NCBI GenBank assembly: GCA_003731675.1
Contig: RCNQ01000101.1
Span: 1 to 9,530 of the forward strand
DNA: 9,530 nucleotides
DNA from: Bacteroidetes/Chlorobi group bacterium ChocPot_Mid
Lineage (GTDB): Bacteria > Bacteroidota > Ignavibacteria > Kapaibacteriales > UBA2268
Direction of reading: 5' to 3'
Part shown: piece by piece, positions 1 to 6,926 of the stretch
Layout of the letters: each line of letters starts with the position of its first letter
Numbering within the stretch: position 1 is the first letter of the stretch
The notes under the pieces: model-generated
Told to the model about the DNA's origin: nothing
Seen by the model: only the letters and a program-made list of their open reading frames with translations
The model's database searches: none
Position numbers and translations under genes: made by a program

Positions 1-194
1 ATAGATGTACCTGCCAAAGATTCATAAGCAGAACCTGTTGATGTTTCAATATCCCCAATCCCAAAAATTGAATAATTCGAACCACCCTGTGAAAATAAAT
101 TCTGGCTATTAAAAAATACAGAAAATAACAATACCACAGCTACACTAAGCTTATATAAATTGGATGTTACAATATTTTTCACGGTTCTTATCAT
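1..194 (-). CDS. Exported protein, probable outer-membrane beta-barrel (N-terminal 64 residues only)
   Basis: Reading the minus strand from the ATG at 194..192 gives an open frame that runs off the left edge after 64 full codons. Residues 1-15 are basic (R3, K6, K15), residues 16-28 are a hydrophobic core, and a signal peptidase site is plausible near N32-Q36 (NLFSQ), so this looks like a Sec-exported protein. The mature part begins with a YSIFGIGD stretch (residues 41-48) followed by small and polar residues. That pattern resembles the start of FadL/OmpP1-like outer-membrane proteins and related barrels of Bacteroidota and Ignavibacteria; this is a resemblance, not an assignment. The gene starts 17 bases after the stop of the DUF4270-like lipoprotein gene and is probably co-transcribed with it. 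No clear Shine-Dalgarno precedes the ATG. Most of the protein lies outside the window. Confidence 0.72.
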   Translation of the reverse strand, partial: MIRTVKNIVTSNLYKLSVAVVLLFSVFFNSQNLFSQGGSNYSIFGIGDIETSTGSAYESLAGTS

Positions 195-211
195 TCTGCA
201 ATTATTTTTTA

Positions 212-1489
212 CTATTTACCTCTTATCCTCGAGTAAATTATTTTTAGAGATGGTCTTTTAGAGCTGTCTGGCTCATTAGTACCATAAAACTGCAATCTGT
301 CGAGTTCCCATCTTTCATTTCTTGCACCTTCAGGATGGAAAACAAGAAAACCTTTGCCTCCATTCCTGTTCCAGTACTCAACACTCGAAGTTATGCTCCC
401 AATAAAAAATTTATTTTCTTTTTTTTCTGCCATATATGTTTTCAATGAAGTATCCTTGTCGAGCGTATGTCCATTTGGATACAATTCTACGTATAACGTC
501 GAATCCATACCAAAATTCCCGTAAACACAACCATCAGTCTTTACTGTCATTTCGAATTGTGCAGAATGTATAGCTGACAATACAGGTATTTGACTTACAT
601 CAAAATACAATCTGCTTCGCAATGTTGTCCCACCTTGAACAGTAATTGATTTACTATCAAAATTGTCAATTTTATAAAATGGCTTATCCATCGCTTCTTT
701 TACAACAAGAGTATCTAAAGTATTTGTCGAATCTAAATATGTAACAATCATTTCAATTACATTTGTGCTGTTTTGTGAAGTACCCGCAAATTGCCTTATA
801 ACAGACGAACCCTCGTCTGCCACAAACGCCAATCCCCACACAATACTCGTGTCCCCCTTTTTGGTATTGTACCACTGCTTGCACCAGTCCAAAAAAACCT
901 TTTTACTCAGGTCAAAATCAATAGCATCCATTGTATCTTTTTGAGATATAGAACCATTAAATCTCCCAACTTCCTGAGACTTATCAATAATATTACCTGA
1001 CTCCAATGAATCATACGTCGTCAAGTTTGACCACCAGTTATTCACCCTGTAAACCCTGAAAGATAAAGAGTTTGGATTCGTCGAATCACCAAAAGTATAT
1101 CTCAAGGGATAAAGTTTAATTTTGCAACTGACAATTTTACTTTCATCGTAACTTGCAAAAAAATCGTAATCATTAGTATTTTGCTTCAGTGGCTCATTGA
1201 ACCTAACCAAAGTTAATGCAGTTATACCATTTGCTTTACCAATATGGAAGGTACCTTTGTTCACTGTATTAATGTTAAAAATAAATGTCGAATCCCCACT
1301 TATCAAATCGTTGGTTGAAGTACTCAAAGCATACAACGTTACAGTGTCTTGAAGTAATGTTTCACCAACAAAAGTAGGTTGTTCGTTGCAGGAAAATAAA
1401 ACTAAACTTGTGATAAAAACCACAATCAAAACTTTAATTCTGCCATAAGAAAAATGACACGATTCACTATTCAAAATCTTCAATTTCAA
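212..1489 (-). CDS. Outer-membrane lipoprotein, DUF4270-like, with two DNRLRE-like halves
   Basis: This is a lipoprotein of up to 425 residues. A hydrophobic stretch (residues 18-33) ends in the lipobox LFSC, with C34 as the lipidated cysteine, followed at about residue 41 by VGETLL. In Bacteroidota, DUF4270 lipoproteins are commonly encoded beside glycogen synthase, and the neighbour here is glgA; that placement and the N-terminal pattern are why I use the name. The mature part looks duplicated: residues about 90-252 and about 288-425 each have a 'TLxxR(L/Y)F' beginning, beta-rich middle sections and an 'F.GT....Y' ending, as in DNRLRE/CBM-like wall domains. It probably sits on the cell surface or periplasmic face; its function is unknown. 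There is no in-frame ATG. The frame opens at TTG 1489..1487, just after an in-frame stop, and the first 17 residues are unusually long for a lipoprotein n-region. The true start may be a later TTG or ATT, or the frame may be broken (see findings). Confidence 0.75.
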   Translation of the reverse strand: MKLKILNSESCHFSYGRIKVLIVVFITSLVLFSCNEQPTFVGETLLQDTVTLYALSTSTNDLISGDSTFIFNINTVNKGTFHIGKANGITALTLVRFNEPLKQNTNDYDFFASYDESKIVSCKIKLYPLRYTFGDSTNPNSLSFRVYRVNNWWSNLTTYDSLESGNIIDKSQEVGRFNGSISQKDTMDAIDFDLSKKVFLDWCKQWYNTKKGDTSIVWGLAFVADEGSSVIRQFAGTSQNSTNVIEMIVTYLDSTNTLDTLVVKEAMDKPFYKIDNFDSKSITVQGGTTLRSRLYFDVSQIPVLSAIHSAQFEMTVKTDGCVYGNFGMDSTLYVELYPNGHTLDKDTSLKTYMAEKKENKFFIGSITSSVEYWNRNGGKGFLVFHPEGARNERWELDRLQFYGTNEPDSSKRPSLKIIYSRIRGK

Positions 1490-1520
1490 ATCTTTAACTT
1501 ATTATAACTTTTTTGCAATA

Positions 1521-2990
1521 TCACTTTGTAATCAACCTGTAAATATCATCATATTCAGAAATCCTTGGTTTCCAGGAATAATCCTGCTCCATATTACGGA
1601 CAGTTATCCCTTCCCAATTTTCCTTATTTTGATAAAGACGAATAGCCCTGCCAATTGCTTTTAATAAGTCAACAGATTTATAATTTTTAAACGTAAAACC
1701 ATTCCCGGTGAGTTTTTCTTCGTCAATGTCAGTTACTATATCTTTAAGACCTCCAGTTTCGCGTACCACCGGTATTGCCCCATAAGCCAATGAATATAAA
1801 GCATTTAAACCACAAGGCTCATGCTCCGAGGGTAATAGATAAATATCTGCACCTGCTTCGATTCTATGTGCTAACTCCTCATTAAACCCGAAACTTACAG
1901 CAAATTTTTCTTTATAGCTCTTTGCTAAATTTGTCAATTTTTGCTTGTATTCTGGCTTACCTTCTCCCAACAAAACAAACTGAACATCTTCTTTCATCAA
2001 TGTTTCTAAAGATTCAATTACCAAATCAATTCCTTTTTGTTTGTCCAATCTTGTTATCATAGCAATCAAGGGAGTACCTTCTTTTACTTCCAGATTGAAC
2101 TTTTTAAGAACAAAACTTTTATTAGCTTCCTTATAGCTCCAAAAATCTTTATCATATTTATTTTTTAAGAGCTTATCTTTTCTCGGATTCCAGTACCAAG
2201 GGTCAATACCATTCAATATCCCCTTAAAATTTTTCATCTTCGACAAAATTTCACTCAATCCATTTGTATACTTTTCATCAGATGTTATCTCCTTAGCATA
2301 ACTCGGACTTACAGTCGTTACGTAATCCGAATACTTCAATGCCCCTTTAACAAAGTTCATATTCTTCTTGTGTATAAAATCATTTTTTATACTTGCAGGT
2401 AAGCCCGTTTTATCAAAACTACTTGCAGGAAATTCCCCTTGGTCATTGAGATTATGAATTGTAAAGACAAATCTTGTATTTTTAAACTGCTCAGGAAAAA
2501 GTAATTTTGCATATGCCGGAATCATAGCCGTCTGCCAGTCGTTGCAATGGATTACATCAGGAAACCAATTTAAAATCAGGCATGTTTCAATAACCGAACG
2601 GCAGAAGAAAGCAAATCTCTCGTCATTATCAGGGTAAGTTTCCCCTGTGTTCATATTCTCGTAAATACCTTTCTTCGAATCGAAGTACTTATTATTGGTT
2701 GTTATATATGCCTGAACCTTGGTCCTTGGATTGTTCATAGAAGATGATTTAACAGTAGCAACATCACTTAACTTACCGACGGCAATAGTGATATCTCTCA
2801 ACCTGTTGATATCGTGAATCCTGTTTTTACGTTCAGAAATGCAACCATATTTGGGTATCATCACTCTTATATCATGACCCATATCACGTACAGCCAACGG
2901 AAAAGAATAGGAAACATCGGCAATACCGCCAACTTTAACAAATGGAATTACTTCACTGGTAACAAACAGAATACTTAAAGGTTTTAACAT
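1521..2990 (-). CDS. glgA: Glycogen (starch) synthase, GT5
   Basis: It transfers glucose from a nucleotide sugar (usually ADP-glucose) to the non-reducing end of an alpha-1,4-glucan in the cytoplasm. The protein is 489 residues, a normal length for GlgA. The N-terminal GT5 domain (about 5-235) has the substrate loop K19-V-G-G-I (KTGGL in E. coli), HCNDWQT at 148-154 and FTIHN at 176-180. The C-terminal GT-B half (about 300-480) has R314 and K319 in RLDKQKG, and EPCGLNALY at 391-399, where E391 aligns with the catalytic glutamate. TGGLKD follows at 412-417. All key residues appear intact. The ATG start places K19 at the expected distance; no Shine-Dalgarno is visible. The gene follows a 150-base AT-rich gap and is followed 31 bases later by the lipoprotein gene. 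Its third-position GC is modest (about 22% over the first 40 codons by hand count). Specificity for ADP-glucose over UDP-glucose cannot be read directly. No other glycogen gene is in the window. Confidence 0.95.
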   Translation of the reverse strand: MLKPLSILFVTSEVIPFVKVGGIADVSYSFPLAVRDMGHDIRVMIPKYGCISERKNRIHDINRLRDITIAVGKLSDVATVKSSSMNNPRTKVQAYITTNNKYFDSKKGIYENMNTGETYPDNDERFAFFCRSVIETCLILNWFPDVIHCNDWQTAMIPAYAKLLFPEQFKNTRFVFTIHNLNDQGEFPASSFDKTGLPASIKNDFIHKKNMNFVKGALKYSDYVTTVSPSYAKEITSDEKYTNGLSEILSKMKNFKGILNGIDPWYWNPRKDKLLKNKYDKDFWSYKEANKSFVLKKFNLEVKEGTPLIAMITRLDKQKGIDLVIESLETLMKEDVQFVLLGEGKPEYKQKLTNLAKSYKEKFAVSFGFNEELAHRIEAGADIYLLPSEHEPCGLNALYSLAYGAIPVVRETGGLKDIVTDIDEEKLTGNGFTFKNYKSVDLLKAIGRAIRLYQNKENWEGITVRNMEQDYSWKPRISEYDDIYRLITK

Positions 2991-3140
2991 AATATTTTAT
3001 TTGTTTAATTATTTATAAACATTTTTAAATCACAAAATTACGAAATTTTTTTGGAATTATTAAAAAATTTTGCTTCCTATTTGAATTTGATGAATATAAG
3101 TTATCAACCAAGATAGATTTGATAGTTGAGATGATTTATC
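2991..3140. other. Intergenic region between glycan cluster and glgA
   Basis: This 150-base, strongly AT-rich gap is the only sizeable non-coding stretch in the window and divides the glycan cluster from glgA. It holds no ORF of note. Two weak signals lie inside it: a Bacteroidota-type promoter -7 match at 3033-3040, and an AT-rich inverted repeat (TATCAA/TTGATA, 6-base arms, 11-base loop) at 3102-3124, just past the GT4 stop codon. The repeat has no T-run after it on the transcribed strand, so it is not a convincing intrinsic terminator. The position makes it the likely place where one transcript ends and the glgA transcript begins. Confidence 0.6.
3033..3040 (-). promoter_or_regulatory. Possible -7 promoter element for glgA (TAnnTTTG type)
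   Basis: The minus strand reads TAATTTTG here, an exact match to the Bacteroidota -7 consensus TAnnTTTG. It sits about 43 bases upstream of the glgA ATG, giving a plausible 5' leader of roughly 35-40 bases. No TTTG or TTG -33 element is found at the usual spacing (the matching position is an A/T run), and the surrounding DNA is so AT-rich that a chance match is quite possible. Confidence 0.3.
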
Positions 3141-4388
3141 TTATTGACTTTTATATATTTCAAGGTATTTTTCAGCATATTGCCTCAAATTGTAATTCTT
3201 TTCAGAAATCTCTCTTATTTTATTACTTTCGAAAATATATTTTTTATTAACAAACTCATTAATACTTTCGGCTAAAGCATCTTCAGTTATATCAATACTC
3301 AAAATCCCATTTTTACCATTTATTATTTGTTCTTTTACACCACCAACCGGAAAACCAATTACAGGTGTACCGCACAACATTGACTCTAAAACAGTATTCC
3401 CAAATGATTCTGCTAATGAAGGAGTAATAAATACATCCGCAGCAGAGTATGCTTCATTCAATTTTTCTTCACTACTTAAATAACCAAGGTTAATTATATC
3501 TACTCCTTCTATTTCCAATTTATTCTTTTGACTACCAATGGTCAGCAACAATATATTTTTATTATTATTGAAATGCTTTTTCAATACATTCACCAATATT
3601 CCAAACCCTTTTAGTCTCCTGTCCAAACTATCTGCAACAAATAAAAATATTATTCGGTCACGTGGAAGTTTCAACTTGTCCCGTACTTTTATTTTATCCA
3701 AAATTTTATATTTATCCGTATCTATTCCATTAGGTATAAAATAGTTGGTAAACCTACCGAATAACCTACTTGATTTTGATTCTTCCATCATCCATTGTGA
3801 AGGAGAAACTACACTTATATTATTTACATCTTTTAAAGCTTTAAGCTTCTTATCAAGTATAAATTTTGAATAATCTGACCAAATGCTACCTTGCAATTGA
3901 GGGCAATCCGTGCAGTCGTTTTGAAACTTTCGACAATCCAAAGCATAATGGCAACCACCTGTAAATGGATTCATGTCATGTAATGTCCAGATATTTTTTT
4001 TATTCTTAATGTTTTTGAAAAAAGTACCGTAATTCAAGAAATACGATACCCATTGCAAATGAACAATATCAGCTTCCTTAACTAATGGATGATTGTGTAA
4101 GGGTATCAAAGATTTAGGAAATGTAAATATTTCATTTCCTTTCACTCGGTTAAGGAGCATCAGTCTGTTGATACCTTCGTAAAACCCAAACTTAAAAAAT
4201 CGGTATTTATCAAGTATATAATTTGATGATTTATTTTCATAGAACTGATAAACTTCGGGAATATTTCGCCTTTTGAGAAAAACTAATACTTTCGAATCCA
4301 CACCCAATTCTAAGAGACCCTGATGAAGCCGAATGCAAGCAATTCCTGCACCTCCATCATCAGATGTAGATATGTGAAGTATTTTCAT
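3141..4388 (-). CDS. Glycosyltransferase family 4 (GT-B fold), cysteine-cluster type
   Basis: This is a cytoplasmic retaining glycosyltransferase of 415 residues, probably adding a sugar to a lipid-linked oligosaccharide. The N-terminal domain opens with the HISTSDDGGAGIA pattern (residues 5-17) of WcaC-like GT4 enzymes. HDMNPFTGGCHY (137-148) begins a cluster of four cysteines, C146, C152, C159 and C162, which is typical of this subfamily and may bind a metal. The C-terminal GT1-type domain has PNGID (219-223), and the catalytic E-x7-E pair is E327/E335 inside ESFGNTVLE. Donor and acceptor cannot be read from sequence. The ATG overlaps the upstream glycosyltransferase stop by four bases (ATGA), so translation is probably coupled. 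This is the last gene of the glycan cluster; a 150-base gap follows. The sequence is AT-rich like most of the cluster. Confidence 0.92.
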   Translation of the reverse strand: MKILHISTSDDGGAGIACIRLHQGLLELGVDSKVLVFLKRRNIPEVYQFYENKSSNYILDKYRFFKFGFYEGINRLMLLNRVKGNEIFTFPKSLIPLHNHPLVKEADIVHLQWVSYFLNYGTFFKNIKNKKNIWTLHDMNPFTGGCHYALDCRKFQNDCTDCPQLQGSIWSDYSKFILDKKLKALKDVNNISVVSPSQWMMEESKSSRLFGRFTNYFIPNGIDTDKYKILDKIKVRDKLKLPRDRIIFLFVADSLDRRLKGFGILVNVLKKHFNNNKNILLLTIGSQKNKLEIEGVDIINLGYLSSEEKLNEAYSAADVFITPSLAESFGNTVLESMLCGTPVIGFPVGGVKEQIINGKNGILSIDITEDALAESINEFVNKKYIFESNKIREISEKNYNLRQYAEKYLEIYKSQ

Positions 4389-5347
4389 ATAAGTTTTTTT
4401 GCATACAGTTTTGTTGATAATAGAATAATATTTCTAACAATAAATGAACCAGTATAATGCTTAAATAAAAATTTCATATAGCTGTTTCTTCTTGCTGAAT
4501 CATAAAATTTCATCATCCAGTCTCTGACCATTATTGATTCTTCCAAAGGTATGTCGTAAATATTTACTTTATCTGCTAACTCATTGATGTGATATATACT
4601 ACTGCCCTTTTTTGTATTTGAAGCATCTTCTCCGAAACCAATATTTTCTACATAAGACTTGCCCGGATGCAAACTTAATCCTCCATTTAAGATGACGCTT
4701 GCATACCACCTCACCGCCCATGTATTCAATATACCTCTAATATTTAAATCTAATTGTAGTGCAAAATCTCCATGCCCTTCCAAATTAAAATATTCGTATA
4801 ATTTGCTTTTTTTGAGTTTCTGCTTTAAAACATTTGGATTTGTTTCAAGTTTATCCCATGCTCTTTTCCATGTCCCCCAACCCCAACATGTTGTTAATCG
4901 AAAGAAAAATAAATCATCAGTCATTTGTTTTATCGGAAACATATATCCCGAAATATGCATCACTCTTTCTTCATGCTCATACTTATCCAAAGCTGTATTC
5001 ATGTATTCTAAAAAAAATGGAGATGTAAGCAAATCGTCTTCAAGGACTATTACTTTGCCGAATTCATTGACTATCTTCGTAACTCCGCTGATGACCGATG
5101 GACCCAAACCCTTGTTCGTTTCGGACTCGTAAACTGTTACGCTTTTACACCATTGCTTTTCACGTGCTACCTTGCGGACTTCAGCAATTTTCTGCAAATC
5201 GCTTTCATTTGCATTCGGCTTAGGACCGTCGCAGAAAATAAACAAATCGGATTCATCTGCCAGATGATTATTGCTCAAGCTTTCCAAAGTCTGCCTGAGC
5301 AACTGCGGTCTTTTGTATGCGAATACTATGATTGGTGATAAAGTCAT
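4385..5347 (-). CDS. GT-A fold glycosyltransferase (GT2-like, WGWGTW type)
   Basis: This is a nucleotide-sugar transferase of 320 residues, probably acting on the cluster's glycan at the cytoplasmic face of the membrane. The N-terminus (PIIVFAYKRP, residues 5-14) is the nucleotide-binding strand of GT-A enzymes. VLEDDL (101-106) supplies the metal-binding acidic triad E103-D104-D105, and CWGWGTW (154-160) is a hallmark of a GT2-like group often loosely annotated as 'HlpA-like'; I do not accept a haemolytic function from that name. No transmembrane helix is evident. The ATG lies 30 bases after the acyltransferase stop, a gap made only of A/T-rich sequence; the stop overlaps the GT4 start (ATGA). 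Third-position GC falls from 49/105 codons at the N-terminus to 5/38 at the C-terminus by hand count, suggesting a mosaic gene (see findings). Donor sugar unknown. Confidence 0.85.
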   Translation of the reverse strand: MTLSPIIVFAYKRPQLLRQTLESLSNNHLADESDLFIFCDGPKPNANESDLQKIAEVRKVAREKQWCKSVTVYESETNKGLGPSVISGVTKIVNEFGKVIVLEDDLLTSPFFLEYMNTALDKYEHEERVMHISGYMFPIKQMTDDLFFFRLTTCWGWGTWKRAWDKLETNPNVLKQKLKKSKLYEYFNLEGHGDFALQLDLNIRGILNTWAVRWYASVILNGGLSLHPGKSYVENIGFGEDASNTKKGSSIYHINELADKVNIYDIPLEESIMVRDWMMKFYDSARRNSYMKFLFKHYTGSFIVRNIILLSTKLYAKKLI

Positions 5348-5377
5348 TATATATTTTTAATAAAAATCAATAAATAG

Positions 5378-6019
5378 TTACTCATATTTTTCAATGAATT
5401 TATCAATGTCAAAAAATAATATTTCAACATCTTTCAAATTTTCATCACTAAAATCCCACCATTTTATCTTTAGTAGTTTTGATATCTGCTCGTCATTAAA
5501 TCTATATCTTGTAACTTTGATTGGTACACCCACTGCAATAGCGTAAGGTGGAATATCCTTTGATACAACTGCACCTGCTCCAATAATTGCACCATCACCA
5601 ATAGTTACTCCATCTAAAACGGTTACGTTAGCTCCTATAAAGACATCATTTCCTATACTAATTTTCTTTCGCTCCTGAATCTTGTCAACTTTGGAGAGAG
5701 TAAAGCCATTTTGTTTTAATGTTGAATAAAACATAGGTGAAGTACTTAATCCATTGGTAGGATGAATTCCCCAACCACAAAAAAAGTTAGGACCAATCGA
5801 ACAAAATTTTCCAATTGAAGTTTCAGAGATATTAGAATATGGGGCAATATAAGAATATTTTCCAATTTTACAGTTCGATATATGATAAGGGGTATTCAAT
5901 TTTACAGATTTATCCATTTCAGTATTTATTCGATAACTAACAAGATATCCAAACATACTTGGATTGCGTAAAGCTGAAAAAATAATATCAATTATTTTTA
6001 TTAATTTTTTAATTTTCAT
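5378..6019 (-). CDS. Hexapeptide-repeat acyltransferase (CatB/XAT-like)
   Basis: This 213-residue protein probably transfers an acetyl group from acetyl-CoA to a hydroxyl or amino group on a sugar of the glycan. Left-handed beta-helix repeats are visible at residues 47-75 and most clearly at 121-150, where units such as IGNDVFIGANV and IGDGAIIGAGA follow the [LIV]-G-x4 rhythm. DIPPYAIAVGVP (155-166) is the usual closing coil over the CoA site. H86 in GWGIHPTN matches the catalytic histidine of xenobiotic (XAT) acetyltransferases. The C-terminal IKWWDF (185-190) is also typical of the family. Like its relatives it should act as a trimer. The ATG start lies 11 bases inside the end of the upstream GT2 gene. 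A serine acetyltransferase or maltose O-acetyltransferase role is less likely given the histidine context and the glycan neighbours. Confidence 0.9.
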   Translation of the reverse strand: MKIKKLIKIIDIIFSALRNPSMFGYLVSYRINTEMDKSVKLNTPYHISNCKIGKYSYIAPYSNISETSIGKFCSIGPNFFCGWGIHPTNGLSTSPMFYSTLKQNGFTLSKVDKIQERKKISIGNDVFIGANVTVLDGVTIGDGAIIGAGAVVSKDIPPYAIAVGVPIKVTRYRFNDEQISKLLKIKWWDFSDENLKDVEILFFDIDKFIEKYE

Positions 6020-6926
6020 ATTTTTCTTTCACTTTATTTACTATCATCCCTACATCATACGACAATGTATGAAATAATCTATATATATTTTCTCCGAACT
6101 TTTTTAAATCAACCAATTTGATACCATACTTAAAAACATGAAATTTAAATAGAATTATGTAATAAAACAAGGAATGTTTATGATTAAATATCATTTCATC
6201 TACTTTCCCTGCATTATATCCCGATTTGAATATCCAATTAAAAGCAAGTTTGTGTTCTGCGGTCAAATGATATATTTTTACTTCAGGGGTATACCAAATG
6301 GAAATGCGATTATTATTTAATTTGTACAAAAGAAATGTATCTTCTCCGTAAGAAAAACTTTTACCAATGGGTCCTTTTTTAACATCAAACCCACCAACTT
6401 CCCAAAATATGTCTTTTTTGAACACCATATTTGAACCACTAAGCCATTCTTTCGGGAAGTTTATTTTTTTTTCGTAATTTCCTAGACTCCATGAACCATA
6501 ATCTTTAGGAAACCAAAAAGGAATATATTTTGATGAAATTCCTACATATGGTCCACCAAAGGCACAAACATCAGGATGAGTATCTATGAACTTTTTCATC
6601 TTTTCAATCCAATCAGGAAATGCCTTCCCGTCGTCATCAATGAAAGCTAAATATTCACCATTTGATTCCTTAGCTCCTCTATTTTTAGCATGGCTTGAAC
6701 CCTGTTCAAGTTCAATAAAAGCTCTGAAATTATTGTTTTTAGCTATATACTTTTTAATTATTTCTTCTGTGTTATCATTCGAATTATTGTTGACAATTAT
6801 CACTTCATATAGATTTTTGTCAAGGGTTTGATTAGCCAATGAATCGAGGCAAAGTGCAAGCACATCGCAACGGTTATAAGTACAAACCACTACTGATATC
6901 ATTATTTTTTCCGGCTTTGTTTCCAT
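6009..6926 (-). CDS. Glycosyltransferase family 2
   Basis: This is an inverting GT-A glycosyltransferase of 305 residues, expected to extend the lipid-linked oligosaccharide. ISVVVCTYNRCDVL (residues 10-23) is the nucleotide-binding start. VNNNSNDNT (45-53), the acceptor-side SSHAKNRG (77-84) and the metal-binding D97-D98-D99 (FIDDDG) are all present. WLSGSNMVF (161-169) and GED (194-196) supply the region of the catalytic base. A hydrophobic, aromatic stretch near 248-268 (FYYIILFKF) may anchor the enzyme to the membrane. The start ATG overlaps the upstream stop by one base (TAATG), which supports this start. A second in-frame ATG at residue 9, directly before the conserved strand, is the alternative. 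The gene overlaps the acyltransferase gene by 11 bases. Sugar specificity is not deducible. Confidence 0.9.
   Translation of the reverse strand: METKPEKIMISVVVCTYNRCDVLALCLDSLANQTLDKNLYEVIIVNNNSNDNTEEIIKKYIAKNNNFRAFIELEQGSSHAKNRGAKESNGEYLAFIDDDGKAFPDWIEKMKKFIDTHPDVCAFGGPYVGISSKYIPFWFPKDYGSWSLGNYEKKINFPKEWLSGSNMVFKKDIFWEVGGFDVKKGPIGKSFSYGEDTFLLYKLNNNRISIWYTPEVKIYHLTAEHKLAFNWIFKSGYNAGKVDEMIFNHKHSLFYYIILFKFHVFKYGIKLVDLKKFGENIYRLFHTLSYDVGMIVNKVKEKYEN

Noticed and set aside
791..1000. Plus-strand open frame of 69 codons opposite the lipoprotein gene
   Set aside because: It is antisense to a supported gene, with no domain or ribosome binding site that I can see.
3102..3124. Inverted repeat TATCAA-11-TTGATA just past the last glycan gene, as a terminator
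   Set aside because: The stem is only six AT-rich pairs with an 11-base loop, and no T-run follows on the transcribed strand. In DNA this AT-rich such repeats occur by chance.
4659..5132. Plus-strand open frame of 157 codons inside the WGWGTW glycosyltransferase gene
   Set aside because: It lies wholly opposite a well-supported gene, has no recognisable domain, and its protein looks like antisense translation of conserved motifs.
5353..5367. A/T palindrome ATTTTTA-A-TAAAAAT in the gap before the WGWGTW glycosyltransferase gene
   Set aside because: It is made only of A and T with a one-base centre that cannot form a stable loop. It is more likely low-complexity sequence than a terminator or operator.
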